A stretch of DNA of 64,000 bases from an uncultured Pelagibacteraceae bacterium (lineage in GTDB: Bacteria > Pseudomonadota > Alphaproteobacteria > Pelagibacterales > Pelagibacteraceae), in NCBI GenBank assembly GCA_902635665.1, contig CACPOX010000003.1, positions 1 through 64,000 on the forward strand. Direction: 5' to 3'. The notes below the pieces were generated by a model that was not told the DNA's origin, searched no databases, and was given only the letters and a program-made list of their open reading frames with translations. This document shows positions 40,001 to 49,156 of this stretch, piece by piece (the stretch's first letter is position 1; each line of letters starts with the position of its first letter). Position numbers and translations under genes: made by a program.

Positions 40001-41767
40001 TTATACTAAGGCTTTACCTTTTCCTTTAATTTTATTTTCTTCTTGGTCATTTGGACCCAAGATCATTTGATTATGAGGTTTTCCAGATGGGATCATTGGA
40101 AAACAATTCTCATTCGGATCAACATGACAATCGAATATAACTGGTCCATCAAAATCTATCATTGCTTGAATTTTATCATCTAGATCGGCTGGGTTATCTG
40201 CTTTAATACCTTTACATCCATAAGCATCAGCCATTTTCATAAAATCTGGCAAAGCTTCGGAATAACTTTCAGAATAATTTTTTTCATGAAGCAATTCCTG
40301 CCATTGTCTTACCATTCCCATATATTGATTATTTAAAATAAATATTTTTATAGGTAAATTGTATTGAACTGCCGTTGACATTTCTTGCATGGTCATGAGA
40401 ACTGAAGCTTCTCCAGCAATATCAATTACTAGTTTTTCTGGATGAGCGATTTGTACACCAACAGCTGCTGGCAATCCATACCCCATAGTTCCCAATCCAC
40501 CAGAGGTCATCCACCGGTTTGGTTTATTGAATTTATAATGTTGTGCAGCCCACATTTGATGTTGTCCAACCTCAGTAGTAACATAGGTGTCTTTATTCTT
40601 AGTTAATTCATAGAGTCTTTGAACAGCATGTTGTGGCTTAATGCTTTCATCACTATTTTTAAAATTAAGAGAATTTTTTCTTCTCCATTTTTCAATTTGC
40701 TCCCACCATTTACCAATATTTGATTTATTTGATTTACTGTGACCATTCTTACTTTTACTAATTGTTTTATTAATTTTGCCTATTACACTTAAAACATCTC
40801 CTACAATTGCAAGATCAACTTTTATTATTTTATTTATTGAAGATGGGTCAATATCAATATGAACTTTTTTTGAATATGGTGAAAACTCATCTATTTTTCC
40901 TGTAATACGATCATCAAATCTAGCGCCAATATTTATTAGTAAGTCACAATCATGCATAGCATTATTTGCTTCATATGTTCCATGCATGCCCAACATTCCT
41001 AAAAATTGATTATCTTCTCCAGGATAAGCACCCAAACCTTGAAGAGTTGAAGTAATAGGAAAACCGGTTAACTCAACAAATTCCCTTAAAGACTGACTTG
41101 CTTTTGGACCTGAATTAATCACTCCTCCACCGCTATATATAATTGGTTTTTTTGCTTTACTTATTAATTTTACTAATTCGTCGATTTGATCTTGAGTAAA
41201 TTTATTATGTGACTTTCCATTAAACTTTTTTTCTATATTTGGTTTTTTATATTTGGTTTTTGCAAATTGAATATCTTTTGGAATATCAATTAAAACTGGA
41301 CCAGGTCTCCCAGTTGTTGCCACCCTAAAAGCTTCATGAATAACTTTGGATAGATCGTTTATGTCTTTAACTAGCCAATTATGTTTAGTGCAAGGTCTAG
41401 TAATACCTGTGGTATCACATTCTTGAAATGCATCTGTTCCTATTAGGTGCGTTGGAACTTGACCAGAAATACAAACTAATGGAACAGAGTCCATATATGC
41501 ATCCGTTAATGCGGTAACAACATTGGTAGCTCCGGGACCTGATGTAACTAAAACTACACCTGGTTTTCCAGATGATCTTGCATAGCCCTCTGCTGCATGA
41601 CCAGCACCTTGCTCGTGTCTTACTAAAATATGTTTTATAGAAGGATGATTTTTCAGCTCATCATAAATTGGTAACACGGCACCACCTGGGTAACCAAAAA
41701 TATGCTCTACCTTTTGGTCTTCAAGACATTTAAAAACAATTTCTGCTCCAGTTAATAATTTTGGCAT
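40001..41767 (-). CDS. ilvB: Acetolactate synthase large subunit
   Basis: 588 aa, biosynthetic type. The TPP-activating Glu is in RHEQGAGHAAEGYAR. The FAD region is in the central domain, and the C-terminal motif GEASVLMTMQEMSTAVQYN...NNQYMGMVRQWQ is present, with GE replacing the usual GD of the TPP motif, as often happens in this family only as GD: position read as IAGEAS. It makes acetolactate or acetohydroxybutyrate with IlvN. The GDG-to-GEA difference is worth checking, though all other parts look normal. Confidence 0.94.
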   Translation of the reverse strand: MPKLLTGAEIVFKCLEDQKVEHIFGYPGGAVLPIYDELKNHPSIKHILVRHEQGAGHAAEGYARSSGKPGVVLVTSGPGATNVVTALTDAYMDSVPLVCISGQVPTHLIGTDAFQECDTTGITRPCTKHNWLVKDINDLSKVIHEAFRVATTGRPGPVLIDIPKDIQFAKTKYKKPNIEKKFNGKSHNKFTQDQIDELVKLISKAKKPIIYSGGGVINSGPKASQSLREFVELTGFPITSTLQGLGAYPGEDNQFLGMLGMHGTYEANNAMHDCDLLINIGARFDDRITGKIDEFSPYSKKVHIDIDPSSINKIIKVDLAIVGDVLSVIGKINKTISKSKNGHSKSNKSNIGKWWEQIEKWRRKNSLNFKNSDESIKPQHAVQRLYELTKNKDTYVTTEVGQHQMWAAQHYKFNKPNRWMTSGGLGTMGYGLPAAVGVQIAHPEKLVIDIAGEASVLMTMQEMSTAVQYNLPIKIFILNNQYMGMVRQWQELLHEKNYSESYSEALPDFMKMADAYGCKGIKADNPADLDDKIQAMIDFDGPVIFDCHVDPNENCFPMIPSGKPHNQMILGPNDQEENKIKGKGKALV

Positions 41768-41819
41768 TATGCAATCTAGCTGAAGTTGTACTCATTGGTC
41801 AAGTTTAAGAATGAAAATT

Positions 41820-42734
41820 TTAAATTTTTTTTAAAAATTTATTTAAATCTTGTGGCTTTAACTTTATCCAATTAATCATGTTGCCTCTGGCCCAAGTGCT
41901 TTGCCTTTTGGCGTATTGTCTAGTTTTTATGGCTATTTTTTCTTTAATTTGCTCTAAATCTTTTTCTTTATCTAGAAAATCTTTAATCTCCATCACTCCT
42001 ATGGCCTTGTTTGCACTTTTATCTTTTTTGACCTTAAGTTTTATAAAATTTTTAACTTCTTTAATTGCTCCATTTTTAATCATCTCCTCTGTTCTTATAT
42101 TAATACGTTCTATTAATTCTTGTCGAGGGTAGTCAATATAAACTTTAAAGAAATTGTCTTCCAAAAAGCTTGGTTTTGTGTTTTCGAACCATTCGTAAAG
42201 TGATTTTTTTGTAAACTTTTTTACTTCATAAGCTCTAATAGATCTTTGAGTATCAGTATGACTTATTTTTCCTTTTAACGATGGGTCTAATTTCAAAAGT
42301 TTTTCATAAAATTTCTTTTGTCCAAGTTTTTTTTGCATATTTCTAATTTTATTTCTTAATTTTGCTGAAATGCTTGGAATTTTAACAAGTCCATCAGTTA
42401 ATGCTTTAAAATATAAACCTGTACCTCCAACAAGAATTGGAGTTCTTTTTCTCCTTTGTACTTCCTTTATTTTTTTATTAACAAGTTTTAGCCAATCACC
42501 TGTGGAAAAGTTTTTCTTTGCATCATAGAAACCATATAAATGATGTCTAATTTTTTGATATTGCTTTTGATGTGGTCTGGCTGATAAGATTTTCAGTTGT
42601 TTATAAACTTGGATGCTGTCTGCATTAATAATCTCACCATCAACTTTTTTTGCAATTTTAATTGCAAAGAGAGATTTTCCTGATGCTGTTGGTCCTGATA
42701 TTAATATAATCTTGGATTTTAAATCCATGATCAA
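41820..42734 (-). CDS. miaA: tRNA dimethylallyltransferase
   Basis: 304 aa. The P-loop GPTASGKS starts near residue 14. DSIQVYKQL, the GGTGLYFKAL motif and the basic helical tRNA-binding region TRQYAKRQSTWAR are typical of MiaA. It adds a dimethylallyl group to A37 of tRNAs that read U-starting codons. It overlaps the protease gene by 4 bp. Confidence 0.95.
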   Translation of the reverse strand: MIMDLKSKIILISGPTASGKSLFAIKIAKKVDGEIINADSIQVYKQLKILSARPHQKQYQKIRHHLYGFYDAKKNFSTGDWLKLVNKKIKEVQRRKRTPILVGGTGLYFKALTDGLVKIPSISAKLRNKIRNMQKKLGQKKFYEKLLKLDPSLKGKISHTDTQRSIRAYEVKKFTKKSLYEWFENTKPSFLEDNFFKVYIDYPRQELIERINIRTEEMIKNGAIKEVKNFIKLKVKKDKSANKAIGVMEIKDFLDKEKDLEQIKEKIAIKTRQYAKRQSTWARGNMINWIKLKPQDLNKFLKKI

Positions 42735-44146
42735 TCTAGCTTAACGCCAATATATCTTCTTTGATTTTGATTATTATAAATTGCTAGTAAAAGTGTTTTC
42801 TGATTAGAATTTAGAACTTCTTTAATGACATTTCTTAAATCGTTAGCTGATCTGATTTTTTTCTTCTGAGCCTCAACAATAATACTGTTAAGCTCCACAG
42901 AATTTGCCAAAGGACTATTGTTCGCAATCTTAGTTACTACAAGTCCTTTTGTCTGATTTGGCAATTTTCTATTTTTAATATCTTCTTTATTTAAGGGTCT
43001 TACAGCTATTCTTAAATTTTTAATTATTTCTTCATTGATCTCTTGATCAGTTTCTGGGATTTTGCCTATTTTAAAATCGTCTGATGTTTCCAATCTTCCT
43101 AAAATAACATTTTTTATAATCTCCCTTTTCTCTCTCCAAATTTTTACCTCAACTTTTTTTCCTACTTCTGTTCTTGCAACAATAGCTGGAAGTTCTTTCA
43201 TTTGATTTATTTTTTCTCCATTAAATTCTAAAATAATATCTCCAGCCTTTATCCCTGCTTTTTCAGAAGGACTATTTTCAGCAACACTAGCAACTAATGC
43301 TCCACGTGGTTTATCTAATTTTTCAACTTCAGCGATTTCTTTTGATACATCTTGAATTCTGACGCCAAGCCAACCTCTTTTTGTTTCACCAAATTCTATT
43401 AATTGTTTAATTACAATTTGAGCACTGTTAGAGGGTATAGAAAATCCAATACCAATTGAACCATTACGTCCAAGAATTGCTGTATTTATTCCGATTACAT
43501 TACCTTCCATATCAAACAAAGGGCCACCTGAATTTCCAGAATTTATAGAGGCATCTGTTTGTATAAAGTCTTCATATCTTGATAAACCAATTGATCTATT
43601 TCTAGCAGAAATAATTCCAGCTGTAACAGTTCCACCCAAACCAAATGGATTTCCAATTGCTATTACCCAATCTCCAATTCTTGCTTTATCAGAGTTTCCA
43701 AAAGCCACAGGCACAAACCTTTCATTTGTTTCTAGTTGTAATACAGCAATATCCATAAGAGGATCGGCACCTAGAACTTTTGCCTTAAATTCTTGATCAC
43801 CATTTACTCTTACGATTATGTCATCTGCATCTTGAATTACGTGGTTGTTTGTTACAACAATTCCTTTCTCATCAATTATGAAACCAGATCCTAATGCTGC
43901 TGATTGTCTTTCCTGAGGTGTTCCAAATTCTTTAAACATATCCTCAAAAGGAGATCCAGGTGGAAATTGAAAAGGAAAGGGATTAGTATTTGTTACTACT
44001 GTAGTTCTTGTAGAGATATTTACTACAGAGGGCATTAATTTTTCTGCAAGGTCTGCAAAAGATGTTGGAACTGTCTTAGAGCTTACATTAAATGAAATAG
44101 TAAGTGATAAAATTAGAGTTAAAAAGGTTAGTTTAATGTTTTTCAT
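42731..44146 (-). CDS. Periplasmic serine protease of the Do/DegP family
   Basis: 471 aa. The signal peptide covers residues 1-23. The trypsin-like domain has the catalytic triad in NNHVIQDADD (His), MDIAVLQLE (Asp) and GNSGGPL (Ser). Two PDZ domains follow (about 255-345 and 385-465). It degrades or refolds damaged envelope proteins. The adjacent hflKC genes suggest one membrane quality-control operon. Confidence 0.93.
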   Translation of the reverse strand: MKNIKLTFLTLILSLTISFNVSSKTVPTSFADLAEKLMPSVVNISTRTTVVTNTNPFPFQFPPGSPFEDMFKEFGTPQERQSAALGSGFIIDEKGIVVTNNHVIQDADDIIVRVNGDQEFKAKVLGADPLMDIAVLQLETNERFVPVAFGNSDKARIGDWVIAIGNPFGLGGTVTAGIISARNRSIGLSRYEDFIQTDASINSGNSGGPLFDMEGNVIGINTAILGRNGSIGIGFSIPSNSAQIVIKQLIEFGETKRGWLGVRIQDVSKEIAEVEKLDKPRGALVASVAENSPSEKAGIKAGDIILEFNGEKINQMKELPAIVARTEVGKKVEVKIWREKREIIKNVILGRLETSDDFKIGKIPETDQEINEEIIKNLRIAVRPLNKEDIKNRKLPNQTKGLVVTKIANNSPLANSVELNSIIVEAQKKKIRSANDLRNVIKEVLNSNQKTLLLAIYNNQNQRRYIGVKLD

Positions 44147-44147
44147 A

Positions 44148-44333
44148 TTAGCTCTTAATGTAATATATAACTATGAACCCTATGAATGCAAAAATAAGTC
44201 CACCTGATCTTAGTTGACTATCTTTAACAAGTTCTAATTTTTTTAACATACTCCTCATTTTTGCTGGAAATAAGGCGTACAAAATACCTTCAATAAATAA
44301 AAAAAGTCCAAAAGCTATAACTAGCTCACGCAT
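44148..44333 (-). CDS. DUF2065 (YjeT-like) membrane protein
   Basis: 61 aa with two membrane helices (about 5-22 and 44-58) joined by a basic loop ALFPAKMRSMLKKLELVKDSQLR, split here by the family-typical pattern. YjeT/DUF2065 genes commonly sit beside hflKC, as here. The function is unknown. Confidence 0.85.
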   Translation of the reverse strand: MRELVIAFGLFLFIEGILYALFPAKMRSMLKKLELVKDSQLRSGGLIFAFIGFIVIYYIKS

Positions 44334-44341
44334 TTAAAAAA

Positions 44342-45214
44342 TTATTGTTGGATTTCAGGTTTAATATTTCCGAAAAATTTAAAAAACTCACTATCAGGTG
44401 ATAATATCAAAGAAGTTTCACCGCCAATTAAAGCTTTCTCATAAGCTTGCATAGCTCTATAGAAAGCAAAAAATTCTGGATCTTGACCAAAAGCATCAGC
44501 AAATATTTTGTTTCGTAAACCGTCGCCCTCCCCTTTCATGATCTCAGATTGTTTTTGAGCATCAGCTAAAATTACAGTTACTTCTTTATCTGCGGTTGAT
44601 GTAATAGTAACGGCCATCTCTGCCCCTTTTGCTCTAAATTCTTTTGCTTCTCTCTCCCTTTCAGTTTGCATTCTTCTGTAAATTGCATCGCTGTTTGCTT
44701 GAGGAAGATCAGCTCTTTTAATTCTAACATCAACAATATTTATACCAAAGTTTTGTGCTTCATTGTTTACACCCTCTTTAATTAAAGCCATTTGTTTAGA
44801 TCTATCTTTGGATAGTAATGTTTGTAACTCTTCTTGACCCAACACATTTCTAATTCTTGAATTTATAATTGTAGACAGTCTTGATCTTGCAACTCTTTCG
44901 TTACCAACAGAAATATAAAACTTAAGTGGATCAACTATTTGGAATCTTGCAAATGCATCAACAATTAGTCTTTTCTGATCTGATGCAATAACTTCTTCTG
45001 GTGGAGCATCTAAATTTAAAATTCTTTTATCTAGATAAACAACGTTTTGTATGAATGGAATTTTAAAGTTTAATCCTGGCTCAGTTATGATTCTTTTTGG
45101 ATCACCAAATTGAAGAATGATTGCCTGATTAACTTCTTTAACAATTATTACAGATAAATATGCCACAACACCAATTGCAACTAATATCCCTGCTAATATT
45201 TTTCCAGCTTTCAT
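44342..45214 (-). CDS. hflC: Membrane protease modulator HflC
   Basis: 290 aa. One N-terminal membrane helix (about 5-25) is followed by an SPFH/band-7 domain: REVNQAIILQFGDPKRI-like start, GLNFKIPFIQNVVYLDKRI, and a coiled-coil region ERVARSRLSTIINSRIRN to about 220. It forms a ring with HflK around FtsH. The two genes are 1 bp apart. Confidence 0.95.
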   Translation of the reverse strand: MKAGKILAGILVAIGVVAYLSVIIVKEVNQAIILQFGDPKRIITEPGLNFKIPFIQNVVYLDKRILNLDAPPEEVIASDQKRLIVDAFARFQIVDPLKFYISVGNERVARSRLSTIINSRIRNVLGQEELQTLLSKDRSKQMALIKEGVNNEAQNFGINIVDVRIKRADLPQANSDAIYRRMQTEREREAKEFRAKGAEMAVTITSTADKEVTVILADAQKQSEIMKGEGDGLRNKIFADAFGQDPEFFAFYRAMQAYEKALIGGETSLILSPDSEFFKFFGNIKPEIQQ

Positions 45215-45215
45215 T

Positions 45216-46316
45216 TTAATTTTTTGCTTTCTTTTTTAATTCAGGCAAAGGTAAATAAGGGACTACACCTGAACCTGCATTTTTTTCAATAATTACTTTG
45301 TCAATATCTGCCAAAACCTTTTCCATAGTTTCTAAGTACATTCTTTCTTGAGTCACTGCTTTTGCGTTTTTATACTCATTATAGATTGCAATAAATCTAC
45401 TTGCTTCACCCTCTGCTTTTGCAACAACTTCTTTTTTATAAGCTTCTGCTGCTTGTAAAATTTTTTGCGCTTCTCCTCTTGCTCTTGGGATTACATCATT
45501 AGCATAAGCTTCTGCTTCGTTTTTAGATCTTTCCATATCTGCTCTTGCAGCCTGCACATCTCTAAATGCATCAATTACTTGATCAGGTGGGTCAGCTTTT
45601 TGAGTTTGAACTTGTGTAATTTGAATACCACTCTCATAATCATCTAAGATAGTTTGAATTATTTCTTGAGTTTCAAGCTCAATTTTTGATCTTCCTTCAG
45701 TCAAGATTGGTTGGATATCACTTTTGGCGATAACTTCTCTCATTGCAGTTTCTGCTGCTGCCTTGACTGTTCCTTCTGGGTCTTGAATTTTGAACAAAAA
45801 ATTACCTGCATCTTTAATCACCCAAAATACTGAAAAGTCTATATTTACAATATTTTCATCTCCAGTTAACATCAAGCTTTCTTGTGGAACATCTGCGACA
45901 CCACCACCTGTGGAAAAACCGCTATCTCTCTCAGATCTAAATCCTATGTCCATTCGATTTACCTTAGTAACTTTTGGTGTTTGAACAGTTTCAACTGGAA
46001 AAGGTATATGATAGTTCAAACCAGGCTGTGTAGTTTTTACAAACTTTCCAAATCTTAATACAACGCCCTGTTCATCCGGTAGCACTCTATAAAGTCCGCT
46101 CGCTAACCATACAAAAAATAAAACTAATAAAATTAGACTTATTGATTTTCCACCTGAGGTCTTTCCACCAGGTAAAAATCTTTTAATTTTATCTTGAAGA
46201 TCTCTAATTAATTCATCGACATTTGGTGGTGTCGGACCTCTACCTGATCCATTACCTCCGCCACCTCCACCAGGAGGTGCTCCCCAAGGACTTTGACCTT
46301 TAAAATCGTCAGACAT
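45216..46316 (-). CDS. hflK: Membrane protease modulator HflK
   Basis: 366 aa. A Gly-rich cytoplasmic N-terminus (about 10-30) precedes one membrane helix near residue 60-80 and the SPFH domain (RVLPDEQGVVLRFGKF). A coiled-coil C-terminal half follows. It is HflC's partner in controlling FtsH. It is divergent from mrp, whose chosen start is 51 bp away. Confidence 0.95.
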   Translation of the reverse strand: MSDDFKGQSPWGAPPGGGGGGNGSGRGPTPPNVDELIRDLQDKIKRFLPGGKTSGGKSISLILLVLFFVWLASGLYRVLPDEQGVVLRFGKFVKTTQPGLNYHIPFPVETVQTPKVTKVNRMDIGFRSERDSGFSTGGGVADVPQESLMLTGDENIVNIDFSVFWVIKDAGNFLFKIQDPEGTVKAAAETAMREVIAKSDIQPILTEGRSKIELETQEIIQTILDDYESGIQITQVQTQKADPPDQVIDAFRDVQAARADMERSKNEAEAYANDVIPRARGEAQKILQAAEAYKKEVVAKAEGEASRFIAIYNEYKNAKAVTQERMYLETMEKVLADIDKVIIEKNAGSGVVPYLPLPELKKKAKN

Positions 46317-46367
46317 ATGCCAAAGTATATAGTGTCTTTATTACAAAAAACAAGTAATGATGCTTTT

Positions 46368-47192
46368 ATGACTAATAAAAAACCTGAACTTAGTGCCGCA
46401 ATGAAAAGTAAGCTAGAGGCTAAAAAATTCACTAAAAATCCTATTCTTGGAACTAAGTTTACAATTGCAATCTCTAGTGCAAAAGGTGGTGTTGGAAAAT
46501 CTACATTTGCAACGAATCTTGCTTTAGCTTTGAAAAAAGTTGGATGCAAAGTTGGTCTTTTAGATGCAGATATTTATGGTCCATCAATTCCTAAAATGTT
46601 TGATATTAATGAAAAACCAAAAAGTGATGGTCAAAAATTAGATCCAATTACAAAATATGAAATTCAGTGTATGTCGATTGGTTTTTTAGCTGATCAACAA
46701 ACTCCAATGATATGGCGTGGTCCTATGGTAACAAGCGCAATTAAAACTTTTACTCAGAAAGTAAATTGGAAAGATTTAGATTTTATTATCGTTGATATGC
46801 CTCCAGGAACTGGTGATACTCAACTTACATTTTCTCAAGAAATAAAAATGGATGGTGCAATAATTGTAAGTACACCTCAAGAAGTAGCTCTTTTAGACGT
46901 TAAAAGAGGAATTAAAATGTTTGATAAACTTGGAGTTAAGATTTTGGGTTTAGTTGATAACATGAGTTTTTTTATTGGAGACGATGGAAAAAAATATAAA
47001 ATTTTTGGAGAAGGTGGAGTTAAAAAAACTGCAGAGGAATTTCAAAAAGAATTTTTGGGTGAGATTCCAATTAATCCAGAAGTTGGTAAAACTGGAGATG
47101 AAGGAAAGCCGATTGTGGAAACTAATCCTGAGCATGAAATTTCTAAAATATATCTAAATTTTGCTGAAAAAATTAAATCAACTTATCTTTAA
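46368..47192 (+). CDS. mrp: Mrp/ApbC-type iron-sulfur carrier ATPase
   Basis: 274 aa starting at MTNKKPELS (46368). A longer frame from 46293 would run into hflK. The deviant Walker A is [18 protein letters not shown] and the later motifs are [13 protein letters not shown] and [12 protein letters not shown]. The N-terminal MIP18/DUF59 domain of longer Mrp proteins is absent. It binds and transfers Fe-S clusters. The 3' end overlaps convergent thyX by 20 bp. Confidence 0.92.
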   Translation: MTNKKPELSAAMKSKLEAKKFTKNPILGTKFTIAISSAKGGVGKSTFATNLALALKKVGCKVGLLDADIYGPSIPKMFDINEKPKSDGQKLDPITKYEIQCMSIGFLADQQTPMIWRGPMVTSAIKTFTQKVNWKDLDFIIVDMPPGTGDTQLTFSQEIKMDGAIIVSTPQEVALLDVKRGIKMFDKLGVKILGLVDNMSFFIGDDGKKYKIFGEGGVKKTAEEFQKEFLGEIPINPEVGKTGDEGKPIVETNPEHEISKIYLNFAEKIKSTYL

Positions 47193-48120
47193 GATCAAAA
47201 GCAGTCATTAACTCATTCCACTCTCTTTTAGACAGGCCAGAACTTTCAACATCTACATTCTCACCTTTAATAAGTTTTTGAATAATTAACTTTCCTTTTG
47301 CAGAAACCTCAGTTCCACCTACTCTATAATCCATAAAAGCATCGTAAGTTGTAGGAACCCATTTTTTTACAGTATCCAGCATTATGTCGGCATAAACTCT
47401 AATTTCATATTGAGCATGACTATCAGCTCTTAATCTTAAAAAATTCATTAAGTTTAATAAATCAGTTTTCCAATACCATTGCGTATAGGTATTTAGTGTT
47501 AAATTCATTCTTGCAAGTTCTCTCGCTAAACCTTTTTTATTTTCGTCAATAGTTGATCCATCAAATCTTTCATTAAGCATAGTCTCATAATTATCATAAG
47601 TTCTCTCTGCATCACTTTTTAAAAGTTCCAAAACTTCCTCCGCCTGTTTACCTTCTAAGACATCTCCTCTACCCTGTCGGTTACTAGTTGATTGAGCAGC
47701 TAAATTTTCTTGTGATGGCAAATAAAATTCTTTATCTAAAATTGAATATCTAGCAGAATATTCATTAACATTTGCAGTTCTATGTCTAATCCATTGTCTT
47801 GCAATAAATATTGGAAGCTTAACATGATATTTAATTTCACACATTTCGAATGGAGTGCTGTGCCAATGCCTCATCAAATATTTTATCAAACCTTTATCAG
47901 TTGAAACTTGTTTGGTTCCTTTTCCGTACGATACTCTAGCTGATTGAACTATGGATGTGTCATCACCCATATAATCAACAACTCTTACAAAACCATGATC
48001 CAAAGCTGGAATTGCTTCATATAGTATTTTTTCAAGCTCAGGAGCAGTAACTCTTTTTGTTTGGTTACTTTGAGATTGTTGATTTTTTATTTCTTCTTGT
48101 TGTTCATTAGTTAATTTCAT
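47173..48120 (-). CDS. thyX: FAD-dependent thymidylate synthase ThyX
   Basis: 315 aa starting at MKLTNEQQ (48120). The open frame continues upstream to 48243, but those 41 codons are antisense to the tmRNA acceptor piece and cannot be real. The ThyX motif is [19 protein letters not shown]. It is longer than the usual 220-250 aa, because of about 35 N-terminal and a longer middle segment. It makes dTMP with methylene-tetrahydrofolate, NADPH and FAD. Confidence 0.94.
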   Translation of the reverse strand: MKLTNEQQEEIKNQQSQSNQTKRVTAPELEKILYEAIPALDHGFVRVVDYMGDDTSIVQSARVSYGKGTKQVSTDKGLIKYLMRHWHSTPFEMCEIKYHVKLPIFIARQWIRHRTANVNEYSARYSILDKEFYLPSQENLAAQSTSNRQGRGDVLEGKQAEEVLELLKSDAERTYDNYETMLNERFDGSTIDENKKGLARELARMNLTLNTYTQWYWKTDLLNLMNFLRLRADSHAQYEIRVYADIMLDTVKKWVPTTYDAFMDYRVGGTEVSAKGKLIIQKLIKGENVDVESSGLSKREWNELMTAFDLKDKLI

Positions 48121-48128
48121 GATTGTTG

Positions 48129-48156
48129 TTGAATCTGTTGTAATTACTTTTATATT
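48129..48156 (+). promoter_or_regulatory. Candidate promoter of the tmRNA gene
   Basis: TTGAAT (48129-48134) and TATATT (48151-48156) are 16 bp apart. The predicted start near 48163 fits the beginning of the acceptor piece. The 43-bp space is shared with the divergent thyX start. Confidence 0.45.
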
Positions 48157-48162
48157 AATAAT

Positions 48163-48420
48163 GTTGGTTTTCCAACTACGACGATAAACGAATTTCGTAA
48201 TAACCATTGCGGACGTGGGGGCAGTACCCACCACCTCCACCATTACAACTTATGGGGGTGAACTAGATTCGACGGGTGACTAAAGGCTATTCTTTCGTTC
48301 GGGATTGTTCCACCGTAACGGGCTAATTTATAATTGCTAACGAAAGTTACGCACTTGCTGCCTAATTAACTTAGTTAATTAAGCAAACGGGGTCTGGGGC
48401 ACCTGGCAACAGAACGCCCC
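48163..48420 (+). ncRNA. ssrA: Permuted two-piece tmRNA (acceptor piece, 11-nt spacer, coding piece)
   Basis: The acceptor piece ends at 48242 with CACCTCC plus ACCA, and the coding piece starts at 48254 with GGGGGTG. These two make a 7-bp acceptor stem (one G-U). A T-arm stem GTGGG/CCCAC lies just before. The spacer to be removed is only 48243-48253. GATTCGACGGG follows as in all tmRNAs. The tag frame at 48336-48362 reads ANESYALAA, then TAA, followed by a TTAACTTAGTTAA hairpin and the 3' end with GGGGC...GCCCC and five T's. It rescues stalled ribosomes and tags their proteins. The permuted order is the alphaproteobacterial form. Exact 5' and 3' ends are estimates. Confidence 0.93.
48396..48420 (+). 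repeat. tmRNA-end repeat, copy 1 (native 3' end of ssrA coding piece)
   Basis: This is the reference copy. It starts GGGGC, contains CACCTGGCAACAGAACGCCCC, and the outer GGGGC/GCCCC can pair. Five T's follow, so it may also be the tmRNA terminator. Five further copies lie downstream in the same orientation. Confidence 0.9.
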
Positions 48421-48439
48421 TTTTTAAATAAGGATAATT

Positions 48440-48636
48440 ATGAATACTATAATTGCTTTAATAATTGTACTCCCATTAGCATATCTTTTTTACTTTTTTT
48501 TTTTAGAAGTGGTGAAAAAGTTGGAGAAAGTAAATTAAGATTTATAAAAAATCAAAAATTAAGAGGTTTTGTTGGAATAATGATTGTGTGGGGAATTATA
48601 GTGGGAATCATAAATATTATTTTTACAATTTTTTAA
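48440..48636 (+). pseudogene. Two-helix membrane protein gene with a frameshift in an 11-T run
   Basis: ATG at 48440 follows AAGGATAA. The first frame codes for MNTIIALIIVLPLAYLFY and ends at 48536-48538 after 32 codons. One extra T in the T11 run (about 48494-48504) would join it to a frame reading RSGEKVGESKLRFIKNQKLR and then a second hydrophobic helix, ending at TAA 48634-48636. The joined product would be about 65 aa with two membrane helices. This may be a broken gene, a phase-variable or slippage-expressed gene, or a sequencing error. No family was recognised. Confidence 0.55.
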
Positions 48637-48645
48637 AAACAAATA

Positions 48646-48664
48646 CCGGGCAACAGAACACCCC
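48646..48664 (+). repeat. tmRNA-end repeat, copy 2
   Basis: The sequence CCGGGCAACAGAACACCCC differs from the native end by few bases and keeps GGGCAACAGAAC. It closes the interval with the frameshifted membrane protein gene. Confidence 0.85.
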
Positions 48665-48675
48665 TTCACAAAAAC

Positions 48676-49068
48676 TTATCCCTTAATACATTTGAAAAAT
48701 TGACCATATGAATAACCATGATTCCAATTTTCATATTCTGAATAATATAAATAAGGACTTAAAGTTATATAATTAAAATTCTTTAAATCAAAAGATTTTA
48801 AAGTCACTACACCGTCTTTATCTGAGTCAAAAGTATGAACTTCTTTATTTTTCCAACTAACTATTTTTTCTTTATAATTTATATCATTAAATTTTTGATT
48901 GGATATAAGAGACATAGAAGATAAATGAATAATTTTTTTTAACCTTTCATTAATAGAATAAACTGTCAAAAAATTTTTATCACTTTTACAAGTTAGAATA
49001 TATTCATTTGCAAAACTAATATTGGACCAAATCAGTAGAAAAAAAATATATAAAATAAGTCTTTTCAT
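48676..49068 (-). CDS. Small secreted protein, unknown
   Basis: 130 aa. A signal peptide covers residues 1-20 (MKRLILYIFFLLIWSNISFA). Two Cys are present in the mature part (YILTCKSD and QFFKCIKG). The remainder is a Lys- and Tyr-rich beta-type sequence. TAAAAT touches the ATG and there is no Shine-Dalgarno. It is the only gene between repeat copies 2 and 3. No family recognised. Confidence 0.7.
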   Translation of the reverse strand: MKRLILYIFFLLIWSNISFANEYILTCKSDKNFLTVYSINERLKKIIHLSSMSLISNQKFNDINYKEKIVSWKNKEVHTFDSDKDGVVTLKSFDLKNFNYITLSPYLYYSEYENWNHGYSYGQFFKCIKG

Positions 49069-49156
49069 ATTTTAAATTTATTTTTATAGACTCTAATTAA
49101 ATTTACAACGAAGCGCTATACCAAAAAAGCAACTAAAAAGAAAACAAGTCATTATG

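Noticed and set aside
46208-46549. 113-aa minus-strand ORF
   Set aside because: It overlaps the start of hflK and of mrp in another frame and looks like a shadow of the Gly-rich region.
48121-48243. N-terminal extension of thyX by 41 codons
   Set aside because: The extension is antisense to the tmRNA acceptor piece, whose stem, T-arm and CCA are clear; MKLTNEQQ is the natural start.
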